Shown: piece by piece, positions 1 to 10,999 of the stretch
Position numbering within the stretch: the stretch's first letter is position 1
Layout of the letters: each line of letters opens with the position of its first letter
Assembly: GCA_035048495.1 (NCBI GenBank)
Contig: CM068541.1
Span: 9,555,929 to 9,619,928 of the forward strand
Direction: 5' to 3'
Source of the DNA: Euptelea pleiosperma
Taxonomy: Eukaryota; Streptophyta; Magnoliopsida; Ranunculales; Eupteleaceae
DNA length: 64,000 nucleotides
The notes under the pieces: generated by a model
What the model saw: only the letters and a program-made list of their open reading frames with translations
Told to the model about the DNA's origin: nothing
Databases searched by the model: none
Translations under genes and position numbers: made by a program

Positions 1-227
1 AACCGTAACAGCTGACACATCAAATCTTTGCTACTGTACGTGTTTACACGTCACAAGATCTAGATCCTCATCAAGCTACGTCACGTGTGGCTAGGGGAGG
101 CACACCCACCGTCCGAAAGCTGTAGTCTCACATTTTTTTCCTGGATGATCTTGATTGATGGTCAATAGAAGTTAAAGTAAAAGGTGGTTTATACATTAGA
201 GTAAAACTTCTATCGCAGCGTTCTGAC

Positions 228-1023
228 CAATGTTTTCATACCGGACCGGTCATCGACCCGGTCGAGGGACCGGGTAACCGCTGGGTCAACCTGGGTCAAC
301 CCGTGACCGATATATGTAGGGGTAATATATTTGCTGAGGAGTTCATCCTTACCAAAAATCAGCCATTGATCCTAGCCCTTACAAAATATGATTTTTTTGA
401 AATTTTAGAGAAACAGAAAAAGAATGTTGTTTTTTACTTGGGTTGGGCTCGCTTGACAGATATAAATGACAGGGACACGATATAAGCCACGTGTCACACT
501 GTTACAGGACTCTGACCATATGGATGTTTGTCCTATCCCATGGTGGACCTACAAACCAAACTCAGCCTGATTAGTGATTTATAGGCTTTGGATTGGACTT
601 ATTTCATGGGCTGATCTGAACTGTGGGAATTTGAGCAGTATTTGAGGTACAAAGATGCAGCACTTATAAATCATTAATCAGGCTGATTTTTGGTTTGTAG
701 GTCCACTATGGGATAGGACAAACATCCGTACGGTCAGAGTCCTGTAACAGTGTGCCACCTGGCTTTTATTGTGTCCCTGTTTTACCTGTGATTTTATATC
801 TGTTAAACTGAGCCCGACCTTTTTTACTTTTCTAGTTTTTTCCTTAGTCGGGTTAGCTGGGTTTTAGCAAAAACCTGGGACGGGTCAGCTGGGTCACCGG
901 TTCAACCGGCCGGGTTCAGCGGGTCACTTTATAATGGAAGGTTTTTTTGACAAATACTGGATCGGGTTGACCCAACCCAGTTTATCACCGGGTCAACCCG
1001 CCGGGCCGGGCTTAAAAACACTG
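228..1023. mobile_element. hAT-type miniature element nested in the outer element
   Basis: The ends are caatgttttcataccgg on the left and, in complement, cagtgtttttaagcccgg on the right. The flanking octamer gttctgac occurs at 220-227 and 1024-1031, an 8 bp duplication as made by hAT transposases. The subterminal parts are rich in gggtcaacc and ccgggtc repeats in both orientations. It has no coding capacity and is itself split by a further element at 440-820. Confidence 0.85.
440..820. mobile_element. Inner Mutator-like foldback element
   Basis: Inverted ends gggttgggctcgcttgac and, in complement, aggtcgggctcagtttaac enclose a near-complete palindrome that includes 'agccacgtgtcacac' and its partner. 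The 9 bp tttttactt flanks both sides (431-439 and 821-829). It is the youngest of three nested insertions here. Confidence 0.85.
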
Positions 1024-1422
1024 GTTCTGACAGATGCTTCTGTCAGAATGCAAATCACAGGACACGTGGCACACTCTTATTGGACACTGACTGTATGGAT
1101 GTCTGGCCAGTCCCTCGGTTGACCTATAAACCAATAATCAGCCCGATTAGTGATTTCTAAGGGATTCCATTGAAGTTATTTTCATGGGTTGATTTTAATG
1201 GTGAGAATTCGAGCATTATTATTGAGCGTTATTTGGGTGCAAAGATCCGAAAGGTTGTAAATAACTAATCAGGCTGATATTTGGTTTATAGATCGACTGA
1301 GGGACTGGTCAAACATCCATACGGGTCAGAGTCCACTAAGAGTATGCCACGTGGCCTGTGATTTGCATTGTGGCAGAAGAATCTGTCAGAACGCTGTGAT
1401 AAAAGTTTTACTCTATACATTA

Positions 1423-3087
1423 GATGGGAATGGACATTTTAATAGAAAAGATCTTCATGACGGGACCGATTGAATTCTGGGTCTCATAGATGGGGCGTTG
1501 CGGCGTCAAAAAGAGATGGCGAAATGTTCAGAAGCACAGGTGAGCCCTGTGTGGGAAGATGTGGAGACCGAGACTGTCTCTTTAAGAAGGGGAGGAAAAA
1601 AGTTTGCTCCTACCTGGTAGAGCAATCTTTGATCCTACCGTTCACAAAAATGCCATGTGGCACACTACAGGGCCCACTGACCCATGAAAGTTAGCTCACA
1701 TTTTAGCTTTTGGTATTTATAAGGGTGTACCAAAAGGTAAACCTGATTGGTGATTTTTAGCCATTCAATCTGAGTACCCAAAAAATGCTTGAATCAATGG
1801 CTATAATCATCCCATGAAAAATGCTTGAATCCAACGGTTAGAAATCACCAAGCAAGCTGATTTTTTTTGTAGGACACAGAGTAGGTCAACGTTCATGGGT
1901 CAGTCATCAGTGAGTCCCCAAAGAGTTGCGAGAGGGTGTTTTTGGGCGAAAATTTTAGAGGATCAAAGTTTGCTCCTATGGTTTGCAGTCTTTTTTCCCA
2001 ACTGATGGGTGTGAAAACGGTAAGGAACAGCACCTGGGCTTCGAGATCTGTTTCCCACTTATATTTGCTCATCTCCCGTCGGCGTGTCGGGAATTCTCCA
2101 TCGAACGTCTGTGCTACAGGGTACATGGCTACATGCTGACGTTAGAGCAGCCGTGTTTGAATTTGTTTTGTGAATGCGCCTGCTGTTGTCCACCTCAGGC
2201 GGCCCTATTTGGTCCGTCCGGCTTCCTATTCAAGGACTGGCATCTAAAACATGGGGAATGTGGTTACCTGCAGCCATTAGATTTTAACACTTTTTAAGGA
2301 CTGATTGTAGCTTATGGAATCAAGTATCTATTTTTGAATAGTAAATCCAACGGCTAGAAATCAACCATCAAGCTGATTTTTAGTGTGTAGAACCATCAAT
2401 GGGTGGACCAAACATATATGCAGTCAGTGGGATAAAAACGTGTGCAGGTAGCGTGGTATTTTTAGACTGCCACTCATGAAGATTTTGACTCATCAGTGGA
2501 GTACATGGCCGTCTCTACCAAAAGGCCAATAAGGCGGTCGCCTTATGCCCCAGGTGAGAGAAGGCCCCCAGCCCACTAACCATATTTTGGATGCTTAGCC
2601 CACCCTTTGTTGGATATACAAACCAAAAATTAACTTGATTGGTTATCTCTATAGATTTTAGTACTTTTTAAGATTGATTCTAGCCAATGGATTCAAGCAT
2701 GTTTTTTGAGTAATAAATCTAATGGTTCGAAATCATCAATCATGTTGATTTTAGTGTGTTTATCCAGGGTTATTAGGCCCAAAAAAGATCTATGTACATT
2801 CAGTTAGCCGTGAGAGCCTCTGCATGGACTGCAACGGGACCATGGGAGTCTTTTGCATCTAATTTTTTTTTTTCCGTAGTTTTTGATTATCATGAATAGT
2901 TGTTAAATAAGATTTTCGACTATATAGAGAGTTAAATTTTTTAATTAAACCATATATATTAATATATTACTATAAAAAAGGCCTCATATGGAGTTTTCGC
3001 CTTAGGCCTCAAAATGCATCATATGTCCACAGATCATGTAGCTACAATGGTCAGGCGATATTCTTCAGTAGTGGATTAATCATTGCC
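1423..3087. other. Intergenic DNA with decayed palindromic repeats
   Basis: No gene was found. Pieces near 1650-1900 and 2280-2480 keep the 'gtggcacac', 'aaatcaccaagcaagctgattttt' and 'gtcagtggg' blocks of the foldback families. The short open frames in 1470-2297 have no family features. The stretch 2500-3080 is AT-rich and ends just downstream of the MLO stop codon. Confidence 0.5.
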
Positions 3088-6000
3088 CTAAAGAAGCTCA
3101 CCCATATTTCCATTTCGCCACCCAAAAGAGATCTCACCATCATAGACTTCTCTGTTGTCCATCTTCGACTCCTCGACGATATTCTGTTCTCTTATCTCAA
3201 CGGTAGGTTGTCCAATGTCGCTTGATGGATGTTTTGAATCTGCCATTTCAAACTCTTTTTTATGGAATAATGAAGTGTCGATTGTTTGAGAAGGCGAGGG
3301 ACACAACGAAGGACCTGTTGAATTCGATTTGCTTATAGTCAGATTTCGTTTTGCTGTGGTGTGCCAGTTCTTTAGGCCCTCAATGATTTGTTCTGTGAAT
3401 ACCGCCTTCTTCATCGATGAACCCATCTAAAGAAAGTTAAATTGCTGGTTAATGTAAGGCAAGAGAGTATGGAATTAACTTAATTAATCAACTTATACGC
3501 TGTTTTCTTTACCTGTGTGACCAAAGCATATAGAGGTAGGGTTACATATCCACAGTGAAATTGAACTAACAAGGCCATGACGATCCTTAAAACGATATCC
3601 TCCGTCTCTCTATGGAAGCAAGATCTTATTCCAAACTTGTACTGTGTTTCAACAAAGTTAGCTATGAATTTCACTCAAAAAAAAAAAAAAAAAGATCATC
3701 GATCATCAACTTCAAATACGTACCCATGTCCAAGTGAAGAATGCCAGTTGAAAGGAATTCTGCAAAGCCGGCCGCAAACATAATTAAAGCAAAGTAACCC
3801 ATGTAGTTAATTTGGATTTGGATAAGAAAGTTATGGTTTTACCTGAAATAAGATGAGATGGAGAAGGTAGAGAAGCAGTTGAGGTTGGCTAAACCAGAAG
3901 AGTTCGTCTTTGGGCTTCACAAGCAAAGTTCCTCTAACAACAGAAGCCTCATCACGGCTCCCCAAACACATTTTAGTTATGATAACTTGCAGCTTCGTCC
4001 CCACCAACAAAAGCATCTGCAAAAAAAAAAAAAGATGTGCGCGCAACTGTCACTCTTTATCGTATTATAACCAGTATTTATCGATGGAATTAGTACTGGG
4101 TTTACCATCATAGGAATAAAGGGCAGCCAGAAATAGTTATAAAATCCTGCAGATATAAGAAAAATGAGCCAATTTAGATTTAACTAGCCTACCAATTCTT
4201 TGGAGGATTGTGTTAGTTCTAACACAAGAAAGAACATTGTTACCATGTGCGTTGAAAAATATGAATAATACCGAAAAGATCCAAATCCAGAGACTGTAAA
4301 ACAGAAAGCAAAGAATCAGAGTTTTACATTTGAGTTTAGTGTGAGATATATCAATTAACCTTAAACCATCAATTGTCTTCCTATAAAAGATGACAAGTCA
4401 CCCGAAGCTGATCGACTGAGTCAACTCAATGAGATGTCGGAAGACTTGGGCTATGACTCGATTGGTAGCTACTTGCCGAGTCGATTGTTAGCGGATGGTG
4501 TGTTCCCACACACGTGTTGTACTGGCCCAACGACCTGTTGATATACATAGTTGTTTCGCCTTTACCCAACATGTCGATCTTTTGGGGTAAATGGTTGTTT
4601 AATATGGTATTATAGCCTTAAGGCTTAGGAGCATGTGTTTTGTTGGCCCGACGACCCATTGGTATACATAGTTGCTTCGCCTTTCCCCCAACAGGTCGAT
4701 CTTTTGGGGTAAATTATTGTTTAATACGACTCAAACTCAAAGAAGTCACCTCAACCCCACTTGAATTGTGAGACAAAAGAAAAGTATTCTTTGAGTTTTG
4801 AGGGTGCTTTTCTGTTAAAATATGAGAGAATTTAGATCATATTTCATATTTTGATTTCACTTATATTTTTATATGATCTAATTTTTACATATTTTAATTT
4901 TTTGACTCGACAAGTCGACTCCAACTCATCGAGTCAACTCGACTAGATCAGCTTTCGAGTCAAGTCCAATTCCAGTTTTTAAAATACTGCATACCTTATT
5001 CCCACCACCACCTGAAAGTCATTATCCAAAGCTCTCCTAATAAATTTTCGGAAGTCAAATTTGCTGCCTTCTGCGAAGTGGGCCTAAAAGAAGAAGTAGA
5101 ACCAGTTCAAAACAAGATCAGGTGAATATCTTGTGTTTGCTTATTTGGTTGTGGGCTAGCTTACCATGATGAATCCATGTCGAAGAGTTAAATAATCGGT
5201 TTTGGAGACAGACCAGCTAAACTGCCGGAGGAAACAAACCTGCAAAAATAGTGATGGTAATCTAAGGTTACTTTGGTTCATGGGGGGGAATATATAAGAA
5301 ATTGATTATAGGAAGGTGATTATGAAATTAACTGGCCAAAGAAGTAGAGGGTGGTCACTCCAATACTTCAAATGTCGTTTCGCAAATGACGTTTGATGGA
5401 TGAGCTTGAACCTCCGCGGATCTAAACGGTTTAGAGACTGTTCTTAGCAAAGAAGAAAACTAAAAAAAAGGAAAACCAAAGACGAAAAATAATTTGCATT
5501 GCATTCTAAAATGATCTCTAATCTTACCGTTGGAGAATTGATATTCTGGTGTTCTTGTTTCTTCTTCCCATGATTCCCACCGTTTCATCTAGAGAATACA
5601 CACCCAAAGTAAATTTCTCTTTCTTTTTCAGAATTATCTACATAAGAATTATCAATTAACACTCCCAATTTTTTGCTGCAACAAATTGTGGCGACATCAA
5701 TGATTGTTGCGAATCGCTTTACCTAGATGAGGACCATGGGTCCATACTGAACAGATCGATGGGGTTTTGGTTTGCAAGTCAAGGAACAAAAAGATGATAG
5801 TGATGAAATCTGGCCTGATCAAGGATCAAAGTCTCGGCCGTTGGATCGGTCCGATCCACCATGATCCCGAGAGGAGAAAAAAAAATTCCAAAAAATGCAA
5901 AAAATTGAGGAAAAAATTCAAAAAATTACAGAAAAATCAGAAAAAATTACAAGAAGGTAGATCTATGTGTTTCCTCCAAAACTTGCCAGATTTCCTCCAA

Positions 6001-8850
6001 AACTCACTGGATTTTCAACCCAACTCGAAGAAATTTGAACCAAAACCTCCGATCTTCATGGATCTATGTGTTTCGAAGGTAGATCTATCTTTTTCAAGCT
6101 ATTTTTAGATTCCAAGAAGGGTTGGGGGAGGAAAACGAGTGACAAGATGAAAAAAAATAAAAAAAATTGGGTTTTTATAACTTCATTCCCGCTGGTTCAA
6201 CTCGCCGAGTTGGATCGGTTCACTCGTTTGGATCGGGTGATCCAACCGATCCAACGGGCGATCCAACCGATCAAGAAGGTTGGATCGGGCGATCCACTGC
6301 AATCCGAGACAAACATTGGATCTTTGTCTCGGATACCTCCGATCCCGGTCTGGATCGCCCGAGACTTTGAACCATGGGCTTGATCTAGCCGCGCAATAAG
6401 TACTGGTGTGTTGCTAGCAAGGATTTATTGAAAAGGATACCTAGATTGTGTAGTTGGAGTTCGGCCTTCGTTGGGTTTCTTGAGATCATCATGTCATGGC
6501 TCGAGCTCTTGCCATGAATGGCGCGCGCCCATTCATGTTCAAGGTCGAAAAGAATTGATTTTACAGCATGGTTGGTCTGTCAGTGATCATGTGGGTTGGC
6601 ATTGGTCAAGGTAGATGAAGATTCAAGTGGTGGCATCAATAATGTTTTAGTAAACCTATTGCCCACGAATTGACTCATGGCAATTTTCACGGCCAATAAT
6701 GGTCTTTACCAGAAAGATGATACCCCTCCCCATAAAAAAGACAAAAAAACCTTTATATGTACTGAACTAGTGACCACGACACTCTCCGACAAAGCATTTG
6801 CCAAAATCGTGTGTGAGTAGTTGAGATCCACCGTCCAGTTGAGGGATAAGTTTGGGACCGTTCTTTATTGAAACCGATAAGAGGGGGAGGGGGTATAAGT
6901 GGGGAGACAACCACTGTGTTTTGTTATAAACTAGTAAAGCCCGTGTCCACGGCACTCTCCGACAATAGCGTTTGTGAAAATTGGGTACCTTCGGCACTCA
7001 AATGGTATAACAGACTGGGGTGTTACCATTTTTTCCATTATAACGGCTGTTATAACGGATTGTAACGCATAGAGGGAGAAATGGGAAAATAACAGAAATA
7101 ACAAAAAATAACAGTGTTGAAATTCAAATTTTAAATAAATTGAGGTCAAATGAGGCGGATTGAGTGGCTAAAATCTAACCGTCCACATTAGATCGATGGA
7201 TTTGCTCTCAACCACTCTTTATCTAACCGTCCACATTAGATGGATGGATAAGATAAGAGAATACAACTGAGTTGTCTTGTTATATGCCCGCAGTACTTTC
7301 CGACAAAGTGTTTGTCAAAATCGGGTGGGAGTTAATCTCAACCATCAATATGAAGCATAGTGGATCTCAGCCACTCATTATTGAAGCCATTATAAGATAA
7401 GAGGGGTATAAGACAACTGCTGTCACTTGTTATATAGATAGTGGGTGGCCAATGCTCATGACATTCTCCAACAAAGCGTTTGTCAAAATTGGGTGTGAAT
7501 GGCTGAGATCCACCATCTATTTGGGAGATAAGATCTAGCCCTTCTTTGTCTAAATAGATAAGAGGGGGTATAAGAGGGGGAGACAAATTCCCTGTTTTGT
7601 AATATAGATGAGACACCGTCCATCCTACGAGCCAAATTTTATGGATGCAAAATAATACTAATGACAAAATACTAGATGAAAAGATTCAATCAAAGATTCT
7701 ATCAAGCTGGCAGGTTAGGACTAGGATTTTTGACAAAAATATAATCATCTAGGAGCAAAAATTGATGACTTGGCTGCGACGATGACAGGGCGCAGTTCTC
7801 GGCACGGGCTGACCACCTCGGCCTCACCACACATGTACCCAGGTGAATGTTATTTAAAATTTCTTTTTTAATTCACTGGGTAGGTGGCAAAAAGAACTCA
7901 AGTACACCCTAAGTACGTGTGTGGTGAGGCCAATGGAGGTTGTTCCACTGTACAAAATCCATGTGCCGAAGACTGGTCAAGTCACCTTAATGACTCAGGA
8001 GTCAACTCGGCGAGTCATTAAATTAATTATTAAATATATAAAAATAATATTTTTTTTTATAAAATTTTAAAAAATAATATAATATAGAAAACATACTAAA
8101 AACATTTAGAAATTGAAAAAAAAATATTGAGTTTTGAGTCGACTCGACCGCGGAGTCACACCACAATGAGACTTGCAAATCCGAGTTTCCATGTTGACGG
8201 CTTAGTTCTGATTTTCCATTTTAAAAGTAAATCTTGTTGACCAGGTACAGTAAAAGTAAATAAAGTCAAAAGAAAAAGGAAAAATTGAAAAAGTACCAGT
8301 AAAACTAACCCATGAACAAAGTCAAAACTTACCTTGGCCATGCCAAGACCGAAGGTAAGAACACAGGCAAGAACGTGGAAAAAGGCCAAGGCAAATATGA
8401 ACATTTGGAGTTGGTAGACACCATCACTAGAAAGAAGAGAAACTTTCTCCTGTCCAAAAGATCAAACCGAACAACAACATGAACAACTAAAAGTAAAATG
8501 CATGGCCAATCCATAAAAACAACTTCGGAGGGTGTTCTTACAGGAAATAGGCAATTTTTATCTTAAATTTCAATATTGCTCGTGTTTATCGTATCAAATT
8601 TCAATTTCGATCTTCCTTCTTTATTTTCTTCATACCTTCTCTTGGCAAGAGGGTTCCTCCACAACCTCACGAGGAAGCGTTTTGTTCTTGCATGGAAGAA
8701 AGGTCTCTCCAGCACTCTTCGGGATGCAAATCTTTGAAATGGCATCTTCGCTGGCGGTCAGTAACAAAGAGACGGAGCCCAAAAGCATCATGTCTGCATT
8801 CAAAAACAAACAAAAAAAAAGACAAATCCAAGAAAAATTAAAACAGAAAA

Positions 8851-8889
<39 letters not shown>

Positions 8890-9183
8890 ATTTCATATCC
8901 TTCTCTGACCTGCTTTGATCTTGTAAAGAGCCTGGTTAAGAGACTTCCTCCTTGCTCTACTGAAGAACTGAACATGAATTATGGAAGAAATTAAAAATTA
9001 TAAAAGAAACAGATACGAGTATATGTAATATGCAGATCACATTGATGGATAGATGCATACCTTAGTAAAGAGATGGAGTGCATATTCCATGAGGATGGAG
9101 ATGAGGATAAAAACAAAACAAACAACAGCAACGGCCCATGTCGACGTTACTTCAAGAGATGATATCTTTTCTTCATGCATCAT
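3088..9183 (-). CDS. MLO-like seven-transmembrane protein, 14 exons, complete
   Basis: MLO proteins are plasma-membrane proteins with a cytosolic calmodulin-binding tail; family members act in powdery mildew susceptibility, pollen tube or root growth. Exons (minus strand): 9183-9061, 8967-8910, 8793-8636, 8449-8333, 5588-5528, 5421-5333, 5239-5165, 5083-4995, 4293-4244, 4146-4106, 4016-3843, 3759-3724, 3641-3513, 3426-3088. All have GT-AG borders and phases that join to 512 residues, a usual MLO length. Visible: helix 1 (TSTWAVAVVCF, about residues 13-35), the MLLGSVSLLL helix, WLPFIPMMMLLLVGTK, LPLYALVTQ, and four cysteines matching the invariant extracellular set (83, 95, 110, 365). The calmodulin-binding segment starts at SMKKAVF (405) with Leu418 and Trp421. 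The start is the first of two adjacent ATGs, just before the conserved STWAV. Sequences around LGMAKMKRWESWE and MGSSMKK look closest to MLO3-type members; clade needs a tree. Confidence 0.95.
4517..4726. repeat. Two direct repeats in MLO intron 8
   Basis: Within the MLO intron 4294-4994 a block of about 90 bp containing 'tacatagttgtttcgccttt' and 'gtcgatcttttggggtaaat' occurs twice (about 4517-4605 and 4637-4726). The rest of the intron has decayed 'gactcg' repeat sequence like the hAT elements at 33288 and 40432. Confidence 0.6.
5820..6376. mobile_element. hAT-type miniature element in MLO intron 4
   Basis: Ends caaggatcaaagtctcgg (left) and the complement of cgagactttgaaccatg (right). Flanking octamers ggcctgat (5812-5819) and ggcttgat (6377-6384) differ at one base, an aged 8 bp target duplication. 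The interior has many 'ccgatccaac' type repeats in both orientations and an A-rich centre. The open frames inside it (5767-6383) are not genes. A sister copy lies at 9572-10190. Confidence 0.85.
6768..7605 (-). mobile_element. Tandem cluster of Helitron termini, minus orientation
   Basis: Read on the minus strand, the block starts at 7602 with a Helitron-like 5' end (A then tctatattacaaaacaggg) and contains several units of roughly 160-330 bp. Each runs from 'tataacaa(g/a)...' through 'cttataccccctcttatc' and 'ggtggatctca' to 'ctttgtcggagagtg', a short hairpin and, at two places (near 6934 and 6770), CTAG. These are the landmarks of Helitron 3' ends, so the block looks like short non-autonomous copies joined end to end. 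The segment at 7000-7140 also holds part of a 'gttataacgg' hAT miniature element. It sits in MLO intron 4. Confidence 0.6.
7606..8332. other. Rest of MLO intron 4
   Basis: This intron part has a palindromic repeat at about 7795-7985 (ends 'tctcggcacg' and 'catgtgccgaa'), related to the block at 31675-31830, followed by a decayed 'gactcgg' hAT-type element (7985-8155). No exon was recognised between 5588 and 8333. Confidence 0.5.
8853..8884. repeat. (CT)n microsatellite in MLO intron 2
   Basis: An uninterrupted CT run of about 32 bp lies between exons 2 and 3. Read on the gene strand it is a GA tract. Confidence 0.9.
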
Positions 9184-9189
9184 GCTCTT

Positions 9190-9312
9190 TCAATCTACTG
9201 CTGAATCACAAAAACGAGAGACCCCAGAAACCCCAAAAATTTGGAGGTTTATTAGAGCGTCAAAAGAATTAATCTTTGGTCCCTCTGAGTTGGTCATGGA
9301 TTTGGCAGCCAT
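9190..9312 (-). promoter_or_regulatory. Upstream ORF in the MLO leader
   Basis: An ATG at 9312 opens a 40-codon frame that stops at a TGA (9190-9192), only six bases before the MLO start codon and in the same frame. If the transcript starts upstream of 9312, ribosomes would meet this frame first and could limit MLO translation. Alternatively it marks a former in-frame N-terminal extension lost to the TGA. MLO proteins normally have only a short tail before helix 1, so the downstream ATG remains the better start. Confidence 0.5.
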
Positions 9313-9571
9313 GTTTTCCATGGAGAAACATTCGATCTACAGACTACAGACTGCAGTCCCAATTGGGTGTCGTCGTGGCAGAGTCAGGCATACGTTGGGT
9401 CCACACGCTACACGAGAAAATTGCGCCATTGCGTATCCTGACTTCAGAGTCTCAGACTCCATGACGTTGATATTGGAGAGAGAAGGATCATACGAAGCTA
9501 AGTAGCGCGTACGTATCTGATTCTGTACTAACATGTCCCGGTTGGAGAGGGAAAAGATCGTTTGTTTGTTG

Positions 9572-10190
9572 CAAGGATCAAAGTCTCGGGATCGGCCGTT
9601 GGATCGGACCCCTCCGATCCCGAGTTGGATTGCCCGGATCGGTTGGATCGGTCCGATCCACCGTGATGATCCCGAGACGAAAAAAAAAATCCCAAAAAAT
9701 ACAAAAAATTGCAGAAAAATCAGAAAAAATTACAAGAATGTAGATCTATGTGTTTCCCCCAAAACTCGCTAGATATCCCCCAAAACTCACCGGATTTTCA
9801 ACCCAACTCGAAGAAATTTGAACCAAAACCTTCGATCTTCATGGATTTATGTGTTTCAAAAGTAGATCTATCATTTTCAAGCTATTTTTAGGTTCTAAGA
9901 AGGGTTGGGGGAGGAAAGGGAAGAGAAAAACGAGTAAAAAGATGAAAAAAAATGAAAAAAATTGAGTTTTTATAACATCATTGCCGCTGGTTCAACTCGC
10001 CGAGTTGGATTGGTAACTCGTTTGGATCGGGCGATCCAACCGATCCAAAGGGTGATCCAACCGATCCAGAGAATTGGATCGGATGATCCACTGTGATTCG
10101 AGACAAACATTGGATTTTTGTCTCGGATGCCTCCGATCCTAGTCTGGATCGCCTGGTCCAACTCGGGATCGCCCGAGACTTCGAACCATG
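9572..10190. mobile_element. hAT-type miniature element upstream of MLO
   Basis: Same family as 5820-6376: it starts caaggatcaaagtctcgg and ends cgagacttcgaaccatg. Octamers gtttgttg (9564-9571) and gtttgtag (10191-10198) form a target duplication with one mismatch. It lies about 260 bp upstream of the MLO leader frame, so it may be part of, or displace, the MLO promoter. Confidence 0.85.
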
Positions 10191-10198
10191 GTTTGTAG

Positions 10199-10559
10199 AA
10201 TGTGGACCTGACGCGCAGATCGGTTTTTAGGTGGATACGCGGGAAAGAGACGGGTGCGCATTGCACAGCCATGCGCGAGGTTCACCTAGAGATGGACCAA
10301 ACTTCAATACGGTCGGTAGTGTTCAAGAGTGTGCCACGTGGCCTATATACTGTCGTCCGTCATCAAAGATTGACTCGTGAACCACTTCTTGCTACATGGC
10401 TACCTACAAAAATCAGCCTATTTGATGATTTCTAGCAATTGGACATGAAAATCTTTCATGGGTAAATTTTGGGTATAAGCATTTTTTAGGTACTCGAATC
10501 CAACGGATAGAAAACACGATTATACTGAATTAGATGTGTATCTCCACCATGACTGGGTG
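10199..10559. repeat. Partial foldback repeat with CACGTG core
   Basis: It contains 'gtgccacgtggcc' near 10331, 'acaaaaatcagcctatttgatgattt' and a degraded partner arm. This is a fragment of the Mutator-like foldback group; no ends or target duplication were found. Confidence 0.5.
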
Positions 10560-10567
10560 GGTCAAAT

Positions 10568-10991
10568 CAAGGTTTAAAGGAGGCCGTTTTAACGGTTAAA
10601 CGAACTGGGGTGTACAGTTTAAACGTCCGTTAAAACGGATTGAAACTGCCAGGGGCAAAAACGGAAAAAATGGAAATTAACGGAACTAAATGGATTTTAA
10701 CGGGAAAAAATGAAAAAAATGGGGCTTTCTATTATGAAATTTAAGAATTAAAAAAAACAGAATTTAACGGAAATTAAACTGATTTTAATGGAATTAAATG
10801 GATTTAATGGCCATTTTTTTTACAATTTTTTTCAGAACTAAACAGCTGTTTAAATGATTTTAACGGCCGTTAAAACAAAAAAAAATGGCCATTTTATTCA
10901 AAACCGATAAAATGTGTTTAAACGGTTTTAATGGAAACAAGCTTTGGGGTTACCGTTTAAACAGCCGTTAACAGCCGTTTTTAAAACCATG
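10568..10991. mobile_element. hAT-type miniature element of the 'caaggttta' family
   Basis: Starts caaggtttaaaggaggccg and ends agccgtttttaaaaccatg. Octamers ggtcaaat (10560-10567) and ggtcaaac (10992-10999) flank it. The interior is built of short aacgg and ccgtt blocks, many self-complementary. Further copies: 14997-15172, 28942-29378 and 36007-36340. Confidence 0.85.
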
Positions 10992-10999
10992 GGTCAAAC

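Larger units (their letters stand above)
199..1413. mobile_element. Outer Mutator-like foldback element, interrupted
   Basis: Terminal inverted repeats begin gagtaaaacttctatcgc at 199 and end in the complement, gttttactc, at 1413. The 9 bp tatacatta is present on both sides (190-198 and 1414-1422), which is the target duplication length of Mutator-like elements. The remaining arms, 1024-1413, carry the palindromic body typical of this family in the window: a CACGTG core, 'tggcacac', and 'aatcagcctgattagtgatt' type sequence facing its complement. The element is split by a hAT-type insertion at 228-1023. No transposase is visible, so it is a non-autonomous miniature element. Confidence 0.85.

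Noticed and set aside
5767..6383. Overlapping plus-strand frames of about 105-113 codons
   Set aside because: They lie inside a hAT miniature element with target duplication; the residues reflect its ccgatcc and A-rich repeats.
9053..9505. 150-codon plus-strand frame
   Set aside because: It runs antisense to MLO exon 1 and its leader; the minus strand has the conserved exon with correct splice sites.
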